From Mangrovicoccus algicola (GTDB lineage: Bacteria; Pseudomonadota; Alphaproteobacteria; Rhodobacterales; Rhodobacteraceae), in NCBI RefSeq assembly GCF_014903745.1, contig NZ_JACVXA010000031.1:1-61563 (forward strand): a stretch of 61,563 bases of DNA, in the 5' to 3' direction. The first letter of the stretch is position 1, and each line of letters starts with the position of its first letter. Below the pieces are notes generated by a model that was given only the letters and a program-made list of their open reading frames with translations, was not told where the DNA came from and ran no database searches. This document shows, piece after piece, positions 30,070 through 38,291 of the stretch. The position numbers were made by a program, and so were the translations under genes.

Positions 30070-31113
30070 TCAGCCGCCGTGATGGCGCCGTGCATAGCGC
30101 CCGCCCAGCGAGGTCAGGATCTCGTAGCCGATCGTGCCGGCCGCGTCCGCCGCCTCGTCGACCCCATGCGCGGCGTTCAGCAGATCCAGCGCCTCGGGAT
30201 CGTGATCCAGCGCCGAGACATCGATGGTCAGCAGGTCCATCGACACCCGTCCGACCAGCGGACAGGCCGTCTCGCCCGCCCACAGGATCGCCCGCCCCGA
30301 CAGCGCCCGCAGGATGCCGTCGGCATAGCCCGCCGCGACGGTGGCGATGCGGGTGGGCCGCTCCGCCCCCCAGCTCCAGCCATAGCCGACCGCCTCGCCG
30401 GGGGCCACTTTCCGCACCTGGATCACCGGCAGGCTCAGACGCACGACCGGCGCGGCCGCCTCGAAGGGGCGCCCGCCATAGAGGCCGATCCCCGGCCGCA
30501 CCAGGTCGTAGTGATACTCCCGCCCCAGCAGCACGCCGCCCGTCGCCGCCAGCGATCGCGGCACGCCCGCGCCGTCGGTCATCGCCTCGAAGACCCGTTT
30601 CTGCGACAGGTTGGCGGGGTGCCCGGGTTCATCGGCGCAGGCCAGGTGCGACATCAAAAGCGCAGGCCCCGCCGCCAGCAGATCCTCGCGCAGCCCCTGC
30701 CATTCGGCGGGCTCCATCCCCAGCCGGTTCATGCCGCTGTCCAGCTGGACGCCGAAGGGATGGCCCGGCAGCGCCTCCATGTGGCGCGTCGCCTGCTGTG
30801 CGCTGTTGAGCATCGGCACCAGCGCATTGCCCCGCAGGATCTCCGCATCGCCCGGCATGTGGCCGGAGAACACGCCGATCCAGACATCCGGCCCCAGCGC
30901 GGCGCGCAGCGCGGCGCCTTCCTCGGCGACGGCGACGAAGAACTCGCGCGCCCCCGCCCGGGCCAGCGCCCCCGCCACCTGCGCGACGCCCAGCCCGTAG
31001 CCGTCGGCCTTCACCGTCGCGGCGGTGCGCGTGCCCGTCGCGGTCATTGCATTCAGCGCCTGCCAGTTGCGGGCCACTGCGTCGAGATCGATATCGAGAT
31101 GTCCTGTCGCCAT
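30070..31113 (-). CDS. alr: Alanine racemase
   Basis: PLP enzyme making D-alanine for peptidoglycan, 347 aa. The PLP lysine motif [12 protein letters not shown] is near residue 35. [13 protein letters not shown] and RPGIGLYGG follow, and the catalytic tyrosine region is [23 protein letters not shown] completes the family pattern. The ATG at 31113 has no Shine-Dalgarno sequence. A TTGACG hexamer sits 29 bases upstream at 31143-31148, so the message may be leaderless. Confidence 0.93.
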   Translation of the reverse strand: MATGHLDIDLDAVARNWQALNAMTATGTRTAATVKADGYGLGVAQVAGALARAGAREFFVAVAEEGAALRAALGPDVWIGVFSGHMPGDAEILRGNALVPMLNSAQQATRHMEALPGHPFGVQLDSGMNRLGMEPAEWQGLREDLLAAGPALLMSHLACADEPGHPANLSQKRVFEAMTDGAGVPRSLAATGGVLLGREYHYDLVRPGIGLYGGRPFEAAAPVVRLSLPVIQVRKVAPGEAVGYGWSWGAERPTRIATVAAGYADGILRALSGRAILWAGETACPLVGRVSMDLLTIDVSALDHDPEALDLLNAAHGVDEAADAAGTIGYEILTSLGGRYARRHHGG

Positions 31114-31119
31114 TACCGC

Positions 31120-31148
31120 GAATTGCGCCCCCCGCGCGGTGCCGTCAA
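31120..31148 (-). promoter_or_regulatory. Possible promoter of alr (weak -10)
   Basis: TTGACG (31143-31148), 17 bases, CAATTC (31120-31125), then 6 bases to the ATG. The -35 is excellent but the -10 is poor. Confidence 0.25.
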
Positions 31149-31280
31149 GACGTGATCGCCGCCGGTCGCTGCGGCATGGCGGGACCGCCCCGCCCGCGGC
31201 GCCGCCTCCGGGGCGGGACGCGCGCCGGAACCGGAGGGGCCCGGAGCGCAGACGGCGCCGCCCGGCCCGGCTGCGCGGGC

Positions 31281-32462
31281 CTACTGAAGATCGGCGAAGG
31301 CGGCCTGCAGCCGCGCCACCGCCTCCTCGATCCGGGCGCGCTGGGTGGCGAGATTGAAGCGCAGGAAGCTTTCGCCGCCGGTGCCGAAGCTGGCGCCCAG
31401 ATTGCCCGCGATCCGTGCCCTCCCCTGCACCCGGTCGAGGATCTCGGCCGTCTCCATGCCGGTGCCGGAGAAATCGACCCAGGCCAAGTAGGTCGCCTCC
31501 AGCGGCATGGAGCGCAGGCCCGGAATGGCGTTCACCCCCGCGTCGAAGAGGCGGCGATTGCCGTCGAGATAGTCCCGCAGCGCATCGACCCAGGCCGCAC
31601 CCTCGGGCGAATAGGCGGCTCGCGTCGCCTCCTGGCCGACGGAACTGGGCGCCATGGCCAGCGCCTGCATCCGCGCGGCGAACCGCCCGCGCAGCGCCGG
31701 ATCGGGCAGGATCACCTGGCCGCAATGCATCCCCGCGGTGTTGAAGGTCTTGGAGGGCGCGTTCAGCACCGCCGTGCGCGGCGCCGCATCGGGGGCGGCC
31801 AGAAGGAAGGGCACATGGGTGGCGCCGGGAAAGGTCAGGTCCTGGTGGATCTCGTCGGAGATGACCAGGAGATCGTGGCGCGCGGCGAATTCCGCCAGGG
31901 CGCGCTGCTCCTCCGCCGTCCAGACGCGGCCGCCGGGATTATGCGGCGAGCACAGGATCACCGCACGCTCGCGGCCGGTCATCGCCGCCTCCCAGGCGGG
32001 CAGGTCCATGCGGTAGAGCCCCGCCTCGTCCTGCACCAGCGGCCGCTCGGCCACGACGCGCCCGGCATTGCGGATCGTCTTGGCGAAGGCGTGGTAGACC
32101 GGCGCCATCAGGATGATCTCGTCGCCCGGCGCGGTCATCGCGTCCAGCACCAGCGCCACCGCATTGCACAGCCCGTTGGTGGTGAAGACCGCCTCCGGCG
32201 CCACCTCCCAGCCATGGCGGGTGCGCATCCACCAGCAGACCGCCTCGCGATAGGCCGCATCGGAGGCGGTATAGCCATAGACCCCGTGATCGGCCATCGC
32301 CCGCATCGCCGCGGTCACGACCGGGGCGGTGGCGAAATCGGCATCGGCCACCCACATGGCCAGCCCGTCCTGCGGGTCGACGCCGTACAGCGTCTCCATC
32401 GCGTCCCACTTGGCGCTGTTGCTGCCGCGCCGCTCGATCACCCGGTCGAAATCATACCCCAT
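31281..32462 (-). CDS. MalY/PatB-type pyridoxal-phosphate aminotransferase / C-S lyase
   Basis: Fold-type I PLP enzyme, 393 aa, of the MalY/PatB group, which usually splits cystathionine or cysteine conjugates (beta C-S lyase). Features: the N-terminus with NSAKWD and [24 protein letters not shown], the substrate-contact [20 protein letters not shown], and the PLP lysine in [11 protein letters not shown]. It precedes alr by 167 bases on the same strand; the gap holds no recognisable gene. The ribosome site GGGAGC is 6 bases before the ATG. The precise substrate is not predictable. Confidence 0.85.
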   Translation of the reverse strand: MGYDFDRVIERRGSNSAKWDAMETLYGVDPQDGLAMWVADADFATAPVVTAAMRAMADHGVYGYTASDAAYREAVCWWMRTRHGWEVAPEAVFTTNGLCNAVALVLDAMTAPGDEIILMAPVYHAFAKTIRNAGRVVAERPLVQDEAGLYRMDLPAWEAAMTGRERAVILCSPHNPGGRVWTAEEQRALAEFAARHDLLVISDEIHQDLTFPGATHVPFLLAAPDAAPRTAVLNAPSKTFNTAGMHCGQVILPDPALRGRFAARMQALAMAPSSVGQEATRAAYSPEGAAWVDALRDYLDGNRRLFDAGVNAIPGLRSMPLEATYLAWVDFSGTGMETAEILDRVQGRARIAGNLGASFGTGGESFLRFNLATQRARIEEAVARLQAAFADLQ

Positions 32463-32574
32463 GGCACCGCTCCCTGCCTTGCTCGGGTCAGGCTAGGACA
32501 GCCCCGCCCGCGAGGCCAGCCGGACGCGGGGGAAAGCGCCGCGGCCCCGATCACGTTTTTGCGCGACGCCGCCG

Positions 32575-32603
32575 TTGCGCCCCGGCGCGCCATGTCCTAG
32601 ATG
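32575..32603 (+). promoter_or_regulatory. Putative promoter of def, overlapping an apparent start codon
   Basis: TTGCGC (32575-32580), 17-base spacer, TAGATG (32598-32603). The -10 includes an in-frame ATG at 32601, so the RNA would begin near the second ATG at 32610. This favours 32610 as the real, leaderless start. Confidence 0.5.
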
Positions 32604-32609
32604 AGCCGC

Positions 32610-33137
32610 ATGCCGATCCGCCCCATCCTCATCCATCCCGACCCGCGCCTGAAAACGGTCTGCGACCCCGTGCCGGACATGTCCGACGCGCTGCGCCGCC
32701 TCGCCGATGACATGCTCCTGACCATGTATGACGCGCCGGGCATCGGCCTGGCCGCGCCGCAGATCGGCGTGATGAGCCGCGTGCTGGTCATGGACTGCGT
32801 CAAGGAGGAGGGCGCCGCGCCGCAGCCTATGGCGCTGTTCAACCCGCGCATCGTCGCCGCCTCGGACGAAACGAGCGTCTACGAGGAAGGCTGCCTGTCC
32901 ATCCCCGAGCAATATGGCGAGGTCACGCGGCCGCGGCTGGTGCAGGTGGAATGGATGGATCGCGACGGCAATCCGCAGAGCCGCGAATTCGACGGGCTCT
33001 GGGCGACCTGCGTGCAGCACGAGATCGACCATCTCGACGGCAAGCTGTTCATCGACTACCTCAAGCCGCTGCGCCGCCAGATGATCACCCGCAAGATGCA
33101 GAAGCTCAAGCGCGAACGCGCCCGCGGGCTGGCGTGA
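32610..33137 (+). CDS. def: Peptide deformylase
   Basis: Metal-dependent removal of the formyl group from new proteins, 175 aa from this start. All three catalytic motifs are intact: GIGLAAPQIG, EEGCLSIP (metal cysteine) and QHEIDHLDG (catalytic Glu and two His). An ATG 3 codons upstream (32601) is in frame but lies inside the predicted -10 box. It is followed by a degenerate second copy and, after about 500 bases, by fmt, the gene for the opposing formylation step. Confidence 0.95.
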   Translation: MPIRPILIHPDPRLKTVCDPVPDMSDALRRLADDMLLTMYDAPGIGLAAPQIGVMSRVLVMDCVKEEGAAPQPMALFNPRIVAASDETSVYEEGCLSIPEQYGEVTRPRLVQVEWMDRDGNPQSREFDGLWATCVQHEIDHLDGKLFIDYLKPLRRQMITRKMQKLKRERARGLA

Positions 33138-33147
33138 GACGGCGCGC

Positions 33148-33642
33148 ATGACCGTCCGCCCCTTCGTGATGTGGCCCGACCGGCGGCTGCAGAGCCCCTG
33201 CGCCGAGGTGGCGGCCGTGGATGACGAGGTCCGCGCGATCTGGGCCGACATGGTCGAGACGATGGACGCGATGCCGGGCCTGGGCCTGGCCGCCTGCCAG
33301 ATCGGGGTGATGCGGCGGCTGGCCGTGGTCGATGCCTCCGATGAACGGGGCCGCGCCGTGCTGATGGCCAATCCCGAGATCCTCTACGCCTCGGTCGAGC
33401 CGCGCGACCACGAGGAAGCCAGCCCCAACCTGCCCGGCGTCTCGGCGCGGGTGACGCGGCCGCGGGCGGTGACAGTGCGGTTCCTCAATGAAGCGGGCGA
33501 GATCGAGGACCGCGACTTCATCGGCCTCTGGGCCACCTCGGTGCAGCACCAGGTCGATCACCTGGCAGGGCGGATGTATTTCGACCGGCTCAGCAAGGTG
33601 CGGCGGCAGATGCTGCTGAAGAAGGCCGCCAAGCAGCGCTGA
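33148..33642 (+). CDS. Degenerate peptide deformylase homologue, probably inactive
   Basis: 164-aa deformylase-fold protein. Motif 1 is kept ([10 protein letters not shown], residues 44-53). Motif 2 has lost the metal cysteine: EEGCLSIP is replaced by EEASPNLP, with Ser 92 in place of Cys. In motif 3 the catalytic Glu is Gln (HQVDH, 134-138). Both key residues are missing, so hydrolysis is not expected although the frame is intact and the metal histidines remain. It starts 10 bases after def, so it is cotranscribed. It could bind nascent chains or modulate the active enzyme. Confidence 0.88.
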   Translation: MTVRPFVMWPDRRLQSPCAEVAAVDDEVRAIWADMVETMDAMPGLGLAACQIGVMRRLAVVDASDERGRAVLMANPEILYASVEPRDHEEASPNLPGVSARVTRPRAVTVRFLNEAGEIEDRDFIGLWATSVQHQVDHLAGRMYFDRLSKVRRQMLLKKAAKQR

Positions 33643-33664
33643 CCCCGGGCGGCGCCCCGGCGCC

Positions 33665-33744
33665 GGGGCGCTCCCGCCCGTCATCGACGCCCCGCTGCGC
33701 GGGACATCTCTTCCCGTTGGGCCGGGCCGCGCTGACGCGCGGCT
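33665..33744 (+). repeat. Structured intergenic repeat, copy 1
   Basis: Order: box A GGGGCGCTCCCGCCCGTC (33665-33682), hairpin CCCGC-TGC-GCGGG (about 33691-33703), box B TCCCGTTGGGCCGGG (33712-33726), hairpin CCGCGC-TGAC-GCGCGG (about 33727-33742). Boxes A and B recur exactly in copy 2, in the opposite orientation, while hairpin stems differ but keep pairing. Confidence 0.65.
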
Positions 33745-33965
33745 GTTGCACCTGCGGCGGCCGGGCGCCCGGCAACCCGCCGCCGCCGTCAGACCAGCCC
33801 CCGCGCACCGATCCTCAGCCCTGCCGGGATCACTCCGGCAGGGATCGCCCCCCCACGATCGGAGCCGCACCCCTGCCCCGGCCGCTCCCGTCGGCCGACC
33901 GGCGCGGCCGCCCCCGACGCGGTCCCGGCGGTCTCCTGCCCCTGCCCTCCGGCACCCGGCGCGCC

Positions 33966-34042
33966 TCCTTCGCCGCGCAGCGGCGCCCGGCCCAACGGGA
34001 CGCGGCGCGCGGCAGCGCGCCAAGGACGGGCGGGAGCGCCCC
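33966..34042 (-). repeat. Structured intergenic repeat, copy 2 (inverted)
   Basis: Read on the minus strand: box A (34025-34042, identical 18 bases), hairpin GGCGCGC-TGCC-GCGCGCC, box B (33986-34000, identical 15 bases), hairpin CGCCGC-TGC-GCGGCG. The A-to-B offset is 42 bases against 47 in copy 1. Confidence 0.65.
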
Positions 34043-34082
34043 CTTCGCCCTCCCCGCCGCCGTCTACATTCCCGAAACGCGG

Positions 34083-34111
34083 TTTCCCCGCTCCGCGGTG
34101 CGGTCTATACC
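34083..34111 (+). promoter_or_regulatory. Putative fmt promoter
   Basis: TTTCCC (34083-34088), 17-base spacer, TATACC (34106-34111); the fmt ATG follows 33 bases later behind a GGGAG ribosome site. Confidence 0.4.
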
Positions 34112-34144
34112 GCGCCGCGGATCCATCGCCAGCGGGAGAGCATC

Positions 34145-35044
34145 ATGCGCGTCATCTTCATGGGAACCCCGGATTTCTCGGTCCCCGCGCTCGATGCGCT
34201 GGTGGCGGCCGGTCACGAGATCGCCTGCGTCTATACGCAACCCCCCCGTCCCGCCGGGCGCGGCAAGAAGGACCGGCCGACCCCGGTCCATGCCCGCGCC
34301 GCGGCCCTGGGCCTGCCCGTACGCCATCCCGCCACGCTGAAGGCCGAGACGGACCGCGCCGCCTTTGCCGATCTCGGGGCGGATATCGCGGTGGTCGTGG
34401 CCTACGGGCTGATCCTGCCGCAGCCGGTTCTGGACGCGCCCCGCCATGGCTGCCTGAACATCCATGCCTCGCTCCTGCCGCGCTGGCGCGGCGCGGCGCC
34501 GATCCATCGCGCGATCCTCGCGGGGGATGCCGAAACCGGGGTCTGCATCATGCGGATGGAAGCCGGGCTGGATACCGGGCCGGTGCTGCTGCGCCGGGCG
34601 ACGCCGATCGGGACGGAGGAGACCACCGCCTCCCTTCACGACCGGCTCTCGCAGATGGGCGCGGCGCTGATCACCGAGGCGCTGGAGCGGATCGACGAAC
34701 TGGCCGCCGCACCGCAGCCCGAGGAAGGCGTGACCTATGCCGCCAAGATCGACAAGGCCGAGGCGCGCATCGACTGGCGCCGCCCGGCAGCGGAGATCGA
34801 CCGGCAGATCCGCGGCCTCTCGCCCTTCCCCGGCGCCTGGTGCGAGGCGGCGGGCGAGCGGGTGAAGCTGCTGGCCTCGCGCCTGGCGGAGGGATCGGGC
34901 GCGCCCGGCACGCGGCTGGACGGGCTGCGCATCGCCTGCGGCACCGGCGCGATCGAGATCACCCTGGCACAGCGCCCCGGCAAGCGGGCGATGGAGAGCG
35001 GCGAGCTGCTGCGCGGCTGGCAGATCCCCGACCGCCTGGACTGA
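34145..35044 (+). CDS. fmt: Methionyl-tRNA formyltransferase
   Basis: Formylates initiator Met-tRNA using 10-formyl-tetrahydrofolate, 299 aa. Signature segments are [16 protein letters not shown] at the start, the catalytic block [22 protein letters not shown] (Asn, His) and [19 protein letters not shown] with the catalytic Asp region; the C-terminal tRNA-binding domain contains [10 protein letters not shown]. The start is chosen at 34145 because it gives the standard N-terminus and has GGGAG 7 bases upstream; the frame stays open upstream only because the region is so GC-rich. Confidence 0.96.
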   Translation: MRVIFMGTPDFSVPALDALVAAGHEIACVYTQPPRPAGRGKKDRPTPVHARAAALGLPVRHPATLKAETDRAAFADLGADIAVVVAYGLILPQPVLDAPRHGCLNIHASLLPRWRGAAPIHRAILAGDAETGVCIMRMEAGLDTGPVLLRRATPIGTEETTASLHDRLSQMGAALITEALERIDELAAAPQPEEGVTYAAKIDKAEARIDWRRPAAEIDRQIRGLSPFPGAWCEAAGERVKLLASRLAEGSGAPGTRLDGLRIACGTGAIEITLAQRPGKRAMESGELLRGWQIPDRLD

Positions 35045-35143
35045 ATGCCATGCGCATGTCGCATACCGGCCATGCAAACCGGTAAGCCGGGTTTTCACAT
35101 GTGAGCCGCCCGTCTAGGCATGGAAGACCCAAGCGAGTTCCCC

Positions 35144-36052
35144 ATGTCCCCGATCACCGGCATCCTGCTGAAAATCGCCTCCGTCTTCCTGATGACGGCG
35201 ATGTCTGCGCTCATCAAATACGCCTCCGACACGGTCCCGCCCGGCGAGGCGGTGTTCTTCCGGTCGCTCTTCGCCTTTCCGCCGCTGCTGGTCTGGCTGG
35301 CGATGCGCGGCGAATTGCGCCACGGGCTGCGCACGGACCGCCCCCTGGGCCATCTGTGGCGCGGGCTGGTCGGCGGCACGGCGATGGGGCTGATGTTCCT
35401 CGGCCTCAGCTTCCTGCCGCTGCCCGAGGTCACCGCGATCTTCTATGCCACGCCGATCTTCGTGACGATCTTCGCGGCCATGTTCCTGGGCGAGCCGGTG
35501 CGCGCCTTCCGCGTCGCGACCGTGGTGACCGGGCTGGCCGGGGTGCTGGTGGTGATGCAGCCGCGGCTGACCGCGCTCAATGGCGGCGGCGACCTGGGCA
35601 TGGCGCTGGGGGCGCTGGCGGTCTTCACCGCCACGGTCTTTGCCGCCATGGCGCAGATCACCGTGCGCCACCTGACGAAAACCGAGCATATCGCCGCCAT
35701 CGTCTTCTACTTCACCGCCACCACCACGGCGCTGTCGCTGCTGACCCTGCCCTTCGGCTGGGTGATGCCCCAGGGGCCGGTGCTGTGGGCGCTGATCGGC
35801 GCGGGGCTCCTGGGCGGGGTCGGACAGATCCTGCTGACCGCCAGCTACCGCCATGCCGATGCCGCCGTGATCGCCAGTTTCGAGTTCATCTCGATCGTCC
35901 TGGCGATCCTCGTGGGCTATGCCGTCTTCGCCGAGATCCCCACCGTGCAGATGATGATCGGCGCGGCGCTGGTCGTGGCCTCAGGCCTGGCGCTGGCCTG
36001 GCGAGAACACCGGCTGAAGATCGCGCAGGCCAAGGTGAAACTGGTCCGCTGA
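35144..36052 (+). CDS. EamA/DMT-family transporter
   Basis: Drug/metabolite transporter superfamily protein of the inner membrane, 302 aa, with about ten hydrophobic helices in two EamA repeats. Typical pieces are MSALIKYASDTVPPGEAVFFRS near the start, EVTAIFYATPIFVTIFAAMFLGE at the end of repeat 1 and ASFEFISIVLAILVGYAVFAE in repeat 2. The substrate is unknown. The ATG at 35120 is an alternative start 8 codons upstream; neither has a strong ribosome site, and 35144 gives the commoner N-terminus (MSPITGILLK). Confidence 0.82.
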   Translation: MSPITGILLKIASVFLMTAMSALIKYASDTVPPGEAVFFRSLFAFPPLLVWLAMRGELRHGLRTDRPLGHLWRGLVGGTAMGLMFLGLSFLPLPEVTAIFYATPIFVTIFAAMFLGEPVRAFRVATVVTGLAGVLVVMQPRLTALNGGGDLGMALGALAVFTATVFAAMAQITVRHLTKTEHIAAIVFYFTATTTALSLLTLPFGWVMPQGPVLWALIGAGLLGGVGQILLTASYRHADAAVIASFEFISIVLAILVGYAVFAEIPTVQMMIGAALVVASGLALAWREHRLKIAQAKVKLVR

Positions 36053-36077
36053 GACCCTGCCGGGAGGGCCGCCCGCC

Positions 36078-36653
36078 ATGCGCCGGGTCATGATCATCGG
36101 CCAGCCGGGGGCGGGCAAATCCACCCTGGCGCGCGACCTGGGCCGGATCACCGGCCTGCCGGTCGTGCATATCGACCTGATCCACTGGCAGCCGGGCTGG
36201 GTGGAGCGGTCCCCCGCCGAAAAGACACGCCTGTGCCTCGAGGTGCATGCCCGCGACGCCTGGATCTTCGAGGGCGGCCATTCCGCCACATGGGCGGACC
36301 GGCTGGCACGGGCCGATACGGTGATCTGGCTGGATCTGGGACTGGCGCGGCGGCTGTGGCGGGTGCTGCGACGGCGGATCGCGTTCCGCGGCGGCGCCAC
36401 GAGACCGGACCTGCCGCCCGATTGTCCCGAGCGGCTCGACCCCGGGTTCCTGCGCTTCATCTGGCGCACCCGGCGCAGCGCCCGGGCGCGGATCCGGCGG
36501 CTTCTGGCAACCGCGCCGCCCGGCAAGGCCGTTCATCACCTGAAGGGCCCGCGCGCGGCACGACGTTTCCTGGAGAGCCTCGCGCGCGACTGTTCCCCGG
36601 TCAGCCCCGTGCCTCGAACAGCAGTCGGCAGGACGGAAACGGATCGGGGCTGA
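36078..36653 (+). CDS. P-loop kinase-like protein (FlaR / topology modulation type)
   Basis: Small AAA/adenylate-kinase-like P-loop protein, 191 aa. The nucleotide loop is GQPGAGKST (residues 8-16), followed by VHIDLIHWQPGWVE and WIFEGGHSATWADRLARADTVIWLDL. This pattern is shared with proteins annotated as DNA topology modulation protein FlaR, whose true reaction is not established. The last 17 codons overlap the end of a convergent gene and are proline/arginine-rich, so the C-terminus may not be under selection. It follows the transporter by 25 bases. Confidence 0.75.
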   Translation: MRRVMIIGQPGAGKSTLARDLGRITGLPVVHIDLIHWQPGWVERSPAEKTRLCLEVHARDAWIFEGGHSATWADRLARADTVIWLDLGLARRLWRVLRRRIAFRGGATRPDLPPDCPERLDPGFLRFIWRTRRSARARIRRLLATAPPGKAVHHLKGPRAARRFLESLARDCSPVSPVPRTAVGRTETDRG

Positions 36654-36942
36654 GCGGATCGAACTGGACCGGGTGCATCTCCGCGCGCCGCCAGTGACGC
36701 TTGAAGCCCCCATGGACCCGATCGACCGCCAGATCCGACCCCCGTGCCACAGCCGCAGCATGGCCCGCATCCGCGACATCCATCACCCCGATCACGCAAG
36801 GCTGCGCCTCCGGCCAGAGGTGCCACGCCGCGTGCCGCACCCTTTCGCGACGCAGGGACAGCGCCACCTCCCCGGGATGCGCCCGCATGAATGCCGCCCG
36901 ACGGAAGACATCGGCAAGGCTGCAGTCGAGCGGTATCTTCAT
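36601..36942 (-). CDS. Hypothetical protein, convergent with the P-loop kinase gene
   Basis: 113-aa soluble protein starting MKIPLDCSLADVFRRAAFM. The middle contains RHAAWHLWPEAQPCVIGVMDVADAG and the end MHPVQFDPLSPDPFPSCRLLFEARG; the periodic hydrophobic and charged pattern looks like a folded protein rather than a chance frame. No family recognised. An in-frame start 5 codons upstream (36957) exists. It overlaps the end of the convergent gene by 53 bases. Confidence 0.5.
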   Translation of the reverse strand: MKIPLDCSLADVFRRAAFMRAHPGEVALSLRRERVRHAAWHLWPEAQPCVIGVMDVADAGHAAAVARGSDLAVDRVHGGFKRHWRRAEMHPVQFDPLSPDPFPSCRLLFEARG

Positions 36943-37003
36943 GGCGCGATACCCCATCCGCCAAGGGTGCGCCGGGGCATCCGGTCGGGCAAGTCCCGGA
37001 TGC

Positions 37004-37034
37004 AGAAAGCCCCGGCGCCAGGGGCACCGGGGCT
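37004..37034 (-). terminator. Terminator after rplT
   Basis: Minus strand stem AGCCCCGG / CCGGGGCT (37027-37034 with 37008-37015) followed by a short T run (CTTTC). The stem is strong, the T tract weak. Confidence 0.5.
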
Positions 37035-37060
37035 CGGAACTGTCGCGGGGCGACGCTGGA

Positions 37061-37423
37061 TCAGGCCAGCGCGGCCTTCGCCTTGGTCACGATCGCACCG
37101 AAAGCGGTGGGCTCGTGCACGGCCAGGTCGGCCAGGACCTTGCGGTCGACTTCGATCCCGGCCTTGTTCAGGCCGTCGATGAAGCGCGAATAGGTCAGGG
37201 TCGCATCCTCGGCACGGACGGCAGCGTTGATGCGCTGGATCCAGAGGGCGCGGAAATTCCGCTTGCGGTTCTTGCGGTCCCGCGTTGCGTACTGGTTCGC
37301 CTTGTCGACGGCCTGGGTGGCGGTCTTGAAGGCGGTGCTGCGGCGGCCGTAATAGCCTTTCGCTGCGTCCAGGACCTTCTTGTGGCGACGGTGGGTGACG
37401 ACTCCGCCTTTGACTCGGGGCAT
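37061..37423 (-). CDS. rplT: 50S ribosomal protein L20
   Basis: Large-subunit assembly protein binding 23S rRNA, 120 aa. Standard N-terminus [19 protein letters not shown], then [35 protein letters not shown] and the C-terminal [19 protein letters not shown]. It follows rpmI by 12 bases in a two-gene operon; infC is not in this window next to it. Confidence 0.98.
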   Translation of the reverse strand: MPRVKGGVVTHRRHKKVLDAAKGYYGRRSTAFKTATQAVDKANQYATRDRKNRKRNFRALWIQRINAAVRAEDATLTYSRFIDGLNKAGIEVDRKVLADLAVHEPTAFGAIVTKAKAALA

Positions 37424-37435
37424 GTGTCTAACTCC

Positions 37436-37636
37436 TTAGCGGGCGTACGGCATGTAGGTCTTGACGATCTTCTCGTCCGGCTTGCTCAGCACCGTGGTGC
37501 CGCGTGCATTCCGGATGAACTTGGTCGTCCGCTTGATCATCCCGTGACGCTTGCCCGCCTGGGCGATCTTGATGCGCCCGGTGGCCGTCACCTTGAAGCG
37601 CTTTTTCGCGCCCGACTTGGTCTTCATCTTCGGCAT
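37436..37636 (-). CDS. rpmI: 50S ribosomal protein L35
   Basis: 66-aa basic ribosomal protein starting [20 protein letters not shown], ending [12 protein letters not shown]. Length and sequence are standard. The start at 37636 has GAGGAGAAG just upstream. The frame remains open upstream, but the added residues are not ribosomal. Confidence 0.98.
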   Translation of the reverse strand: MPKMKTKSGAKKRFKVTATGRIKIAQAGKRHGMIKRTTKFIRNARGTTVLSKPDEKIVKTYMPYAR

Positions 37637-37710
37637 TTTCTTCTCCTCGACTGGAGGTGATCGTCCGACTCGGCATGCCAGTTCACCGGCCGGACGGGGT
37701 AGAGCCGCGG

Positions 37711-37739
37711 TCTTTATGGCGCCTTCCGCCGAATGGCAA
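37711..37739 (-). promoter_or_regulatory. Putative rpmI-rplT promoter
   Basis: Minus strand TTGCCA (37734-37739), 17-base spacer, TAAAGA (37711-37716). The leader would be about 70 bases. A GC-rich stretch near -10/+1 (ACCGCGG) would suit growth-rate control. The leader may hold an L20 autoregulatory site, which I cannot see directly. Confidence 0.55.
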
Positions 37740-37861
37740 GCCCAAACTGGAGCGCATCGCCCCGGATCTGCCCCGCCGCCGCCCGGGGGCACGGAAATGC
37801 GTCGATCCGGACCTGCCCCTAGGGTAAGATGCACCTGCAATTCAGGTGGAGGGACTGCAAG

Positions 37862-38215
37862 ATGACCCATGTGACCGGCTTCCTGGCGGCTGTCGCCGAT
37901 GCCAAGAAGGAGGCCTATATCGACCATGCCCGCCGCGCCTGGCCGATCTTCCGGGATTACGGCGCCATCGCGATGAAGGAATGCTGGGGCGTCAATGTCC
38001 CCGATGGCGAGGTGACGTCCTTTCCCATGGCCGTGAAGAAGGAAGACGGCGAGACCGTGGTGTTTTCCTGGATCGAATGGCCCGACCAGGCCAGCGCGGA
38101 GACATGCTGGGCCTCGATGGAGAGCGATCCGCGCTGGAAGGAGATGCCCGCCGAGATGCCCTTCGACGGCAAGCGGATGATCTTCGGCGGGTTCGACGTG
38201 ATCGTCGAGGGCTGA
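37862..38215 (+). CDS. DUF1428 family protein (YbaA-like)
   Basis: 117-aa cytosolic protein of the DUF1428/YbaA family with a dimeric ferredoxin-like fold. Matching segments: [58 protein letters not shown] and the end [16 protein letters not shown]. Function is unknown. The ATG at 37862 has GGAGGG 8 bases upstream. Confidence 0.88.
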   Translation: MTHVTGFLAAVADAKKEAYIDHARRAWPIFRDYGAIAMKECWGVNVPDGEVTSFPMAVKKEDGETVVFSWIEWPDQASAETCWASMESDPRWKEMPAEMPFDGKRMIFGGFDVIVEG

Positions 38216-38225
38216 GCCCCCGACG

Positions 38226-38264
38226 AAAAGGGGGGCGCCCGCGGCATTCCCGGCGGCGGCCCCC
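38226..38264 (-). terminator. Terminator after pyk
   Basis: Minus strand GGGGGC ... GCCCCC (38259-38264 pairing with 38231-38236), with further GC pairing inside, followed by CTTTT. It lies between the convergent DUF1428 and pyk genes. Confidence 0.5.
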
Positions 38265-38291
38265 TGTCCCGCGGGCGGTGCCCGCGCCGGA

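Larger units (their letters stand above)
33643..34144. other. 502-base intergenic region with structured repeats
   Basis: No credible gene on either strand: the open frames here have shifted composition and match nothing. The region is extremely GC-rich and full of inverted repeats: two inverted copies of a structured element (33665-33744 and 33966-34042), a separate hairpin (33819-33843: CCCTGCCGG, 7-base loop, CCGGCAGGG) and the fmt promoter at its right end. Confidence 0.7.

Noticed and set aside
33717-34144. Open frames through the def-fmt gap, including upstream extensions of fmt
   Set aside because: Pro/Arg-rich translations without family similarity; the region is explained by inverted repeats and the fmt promoter.
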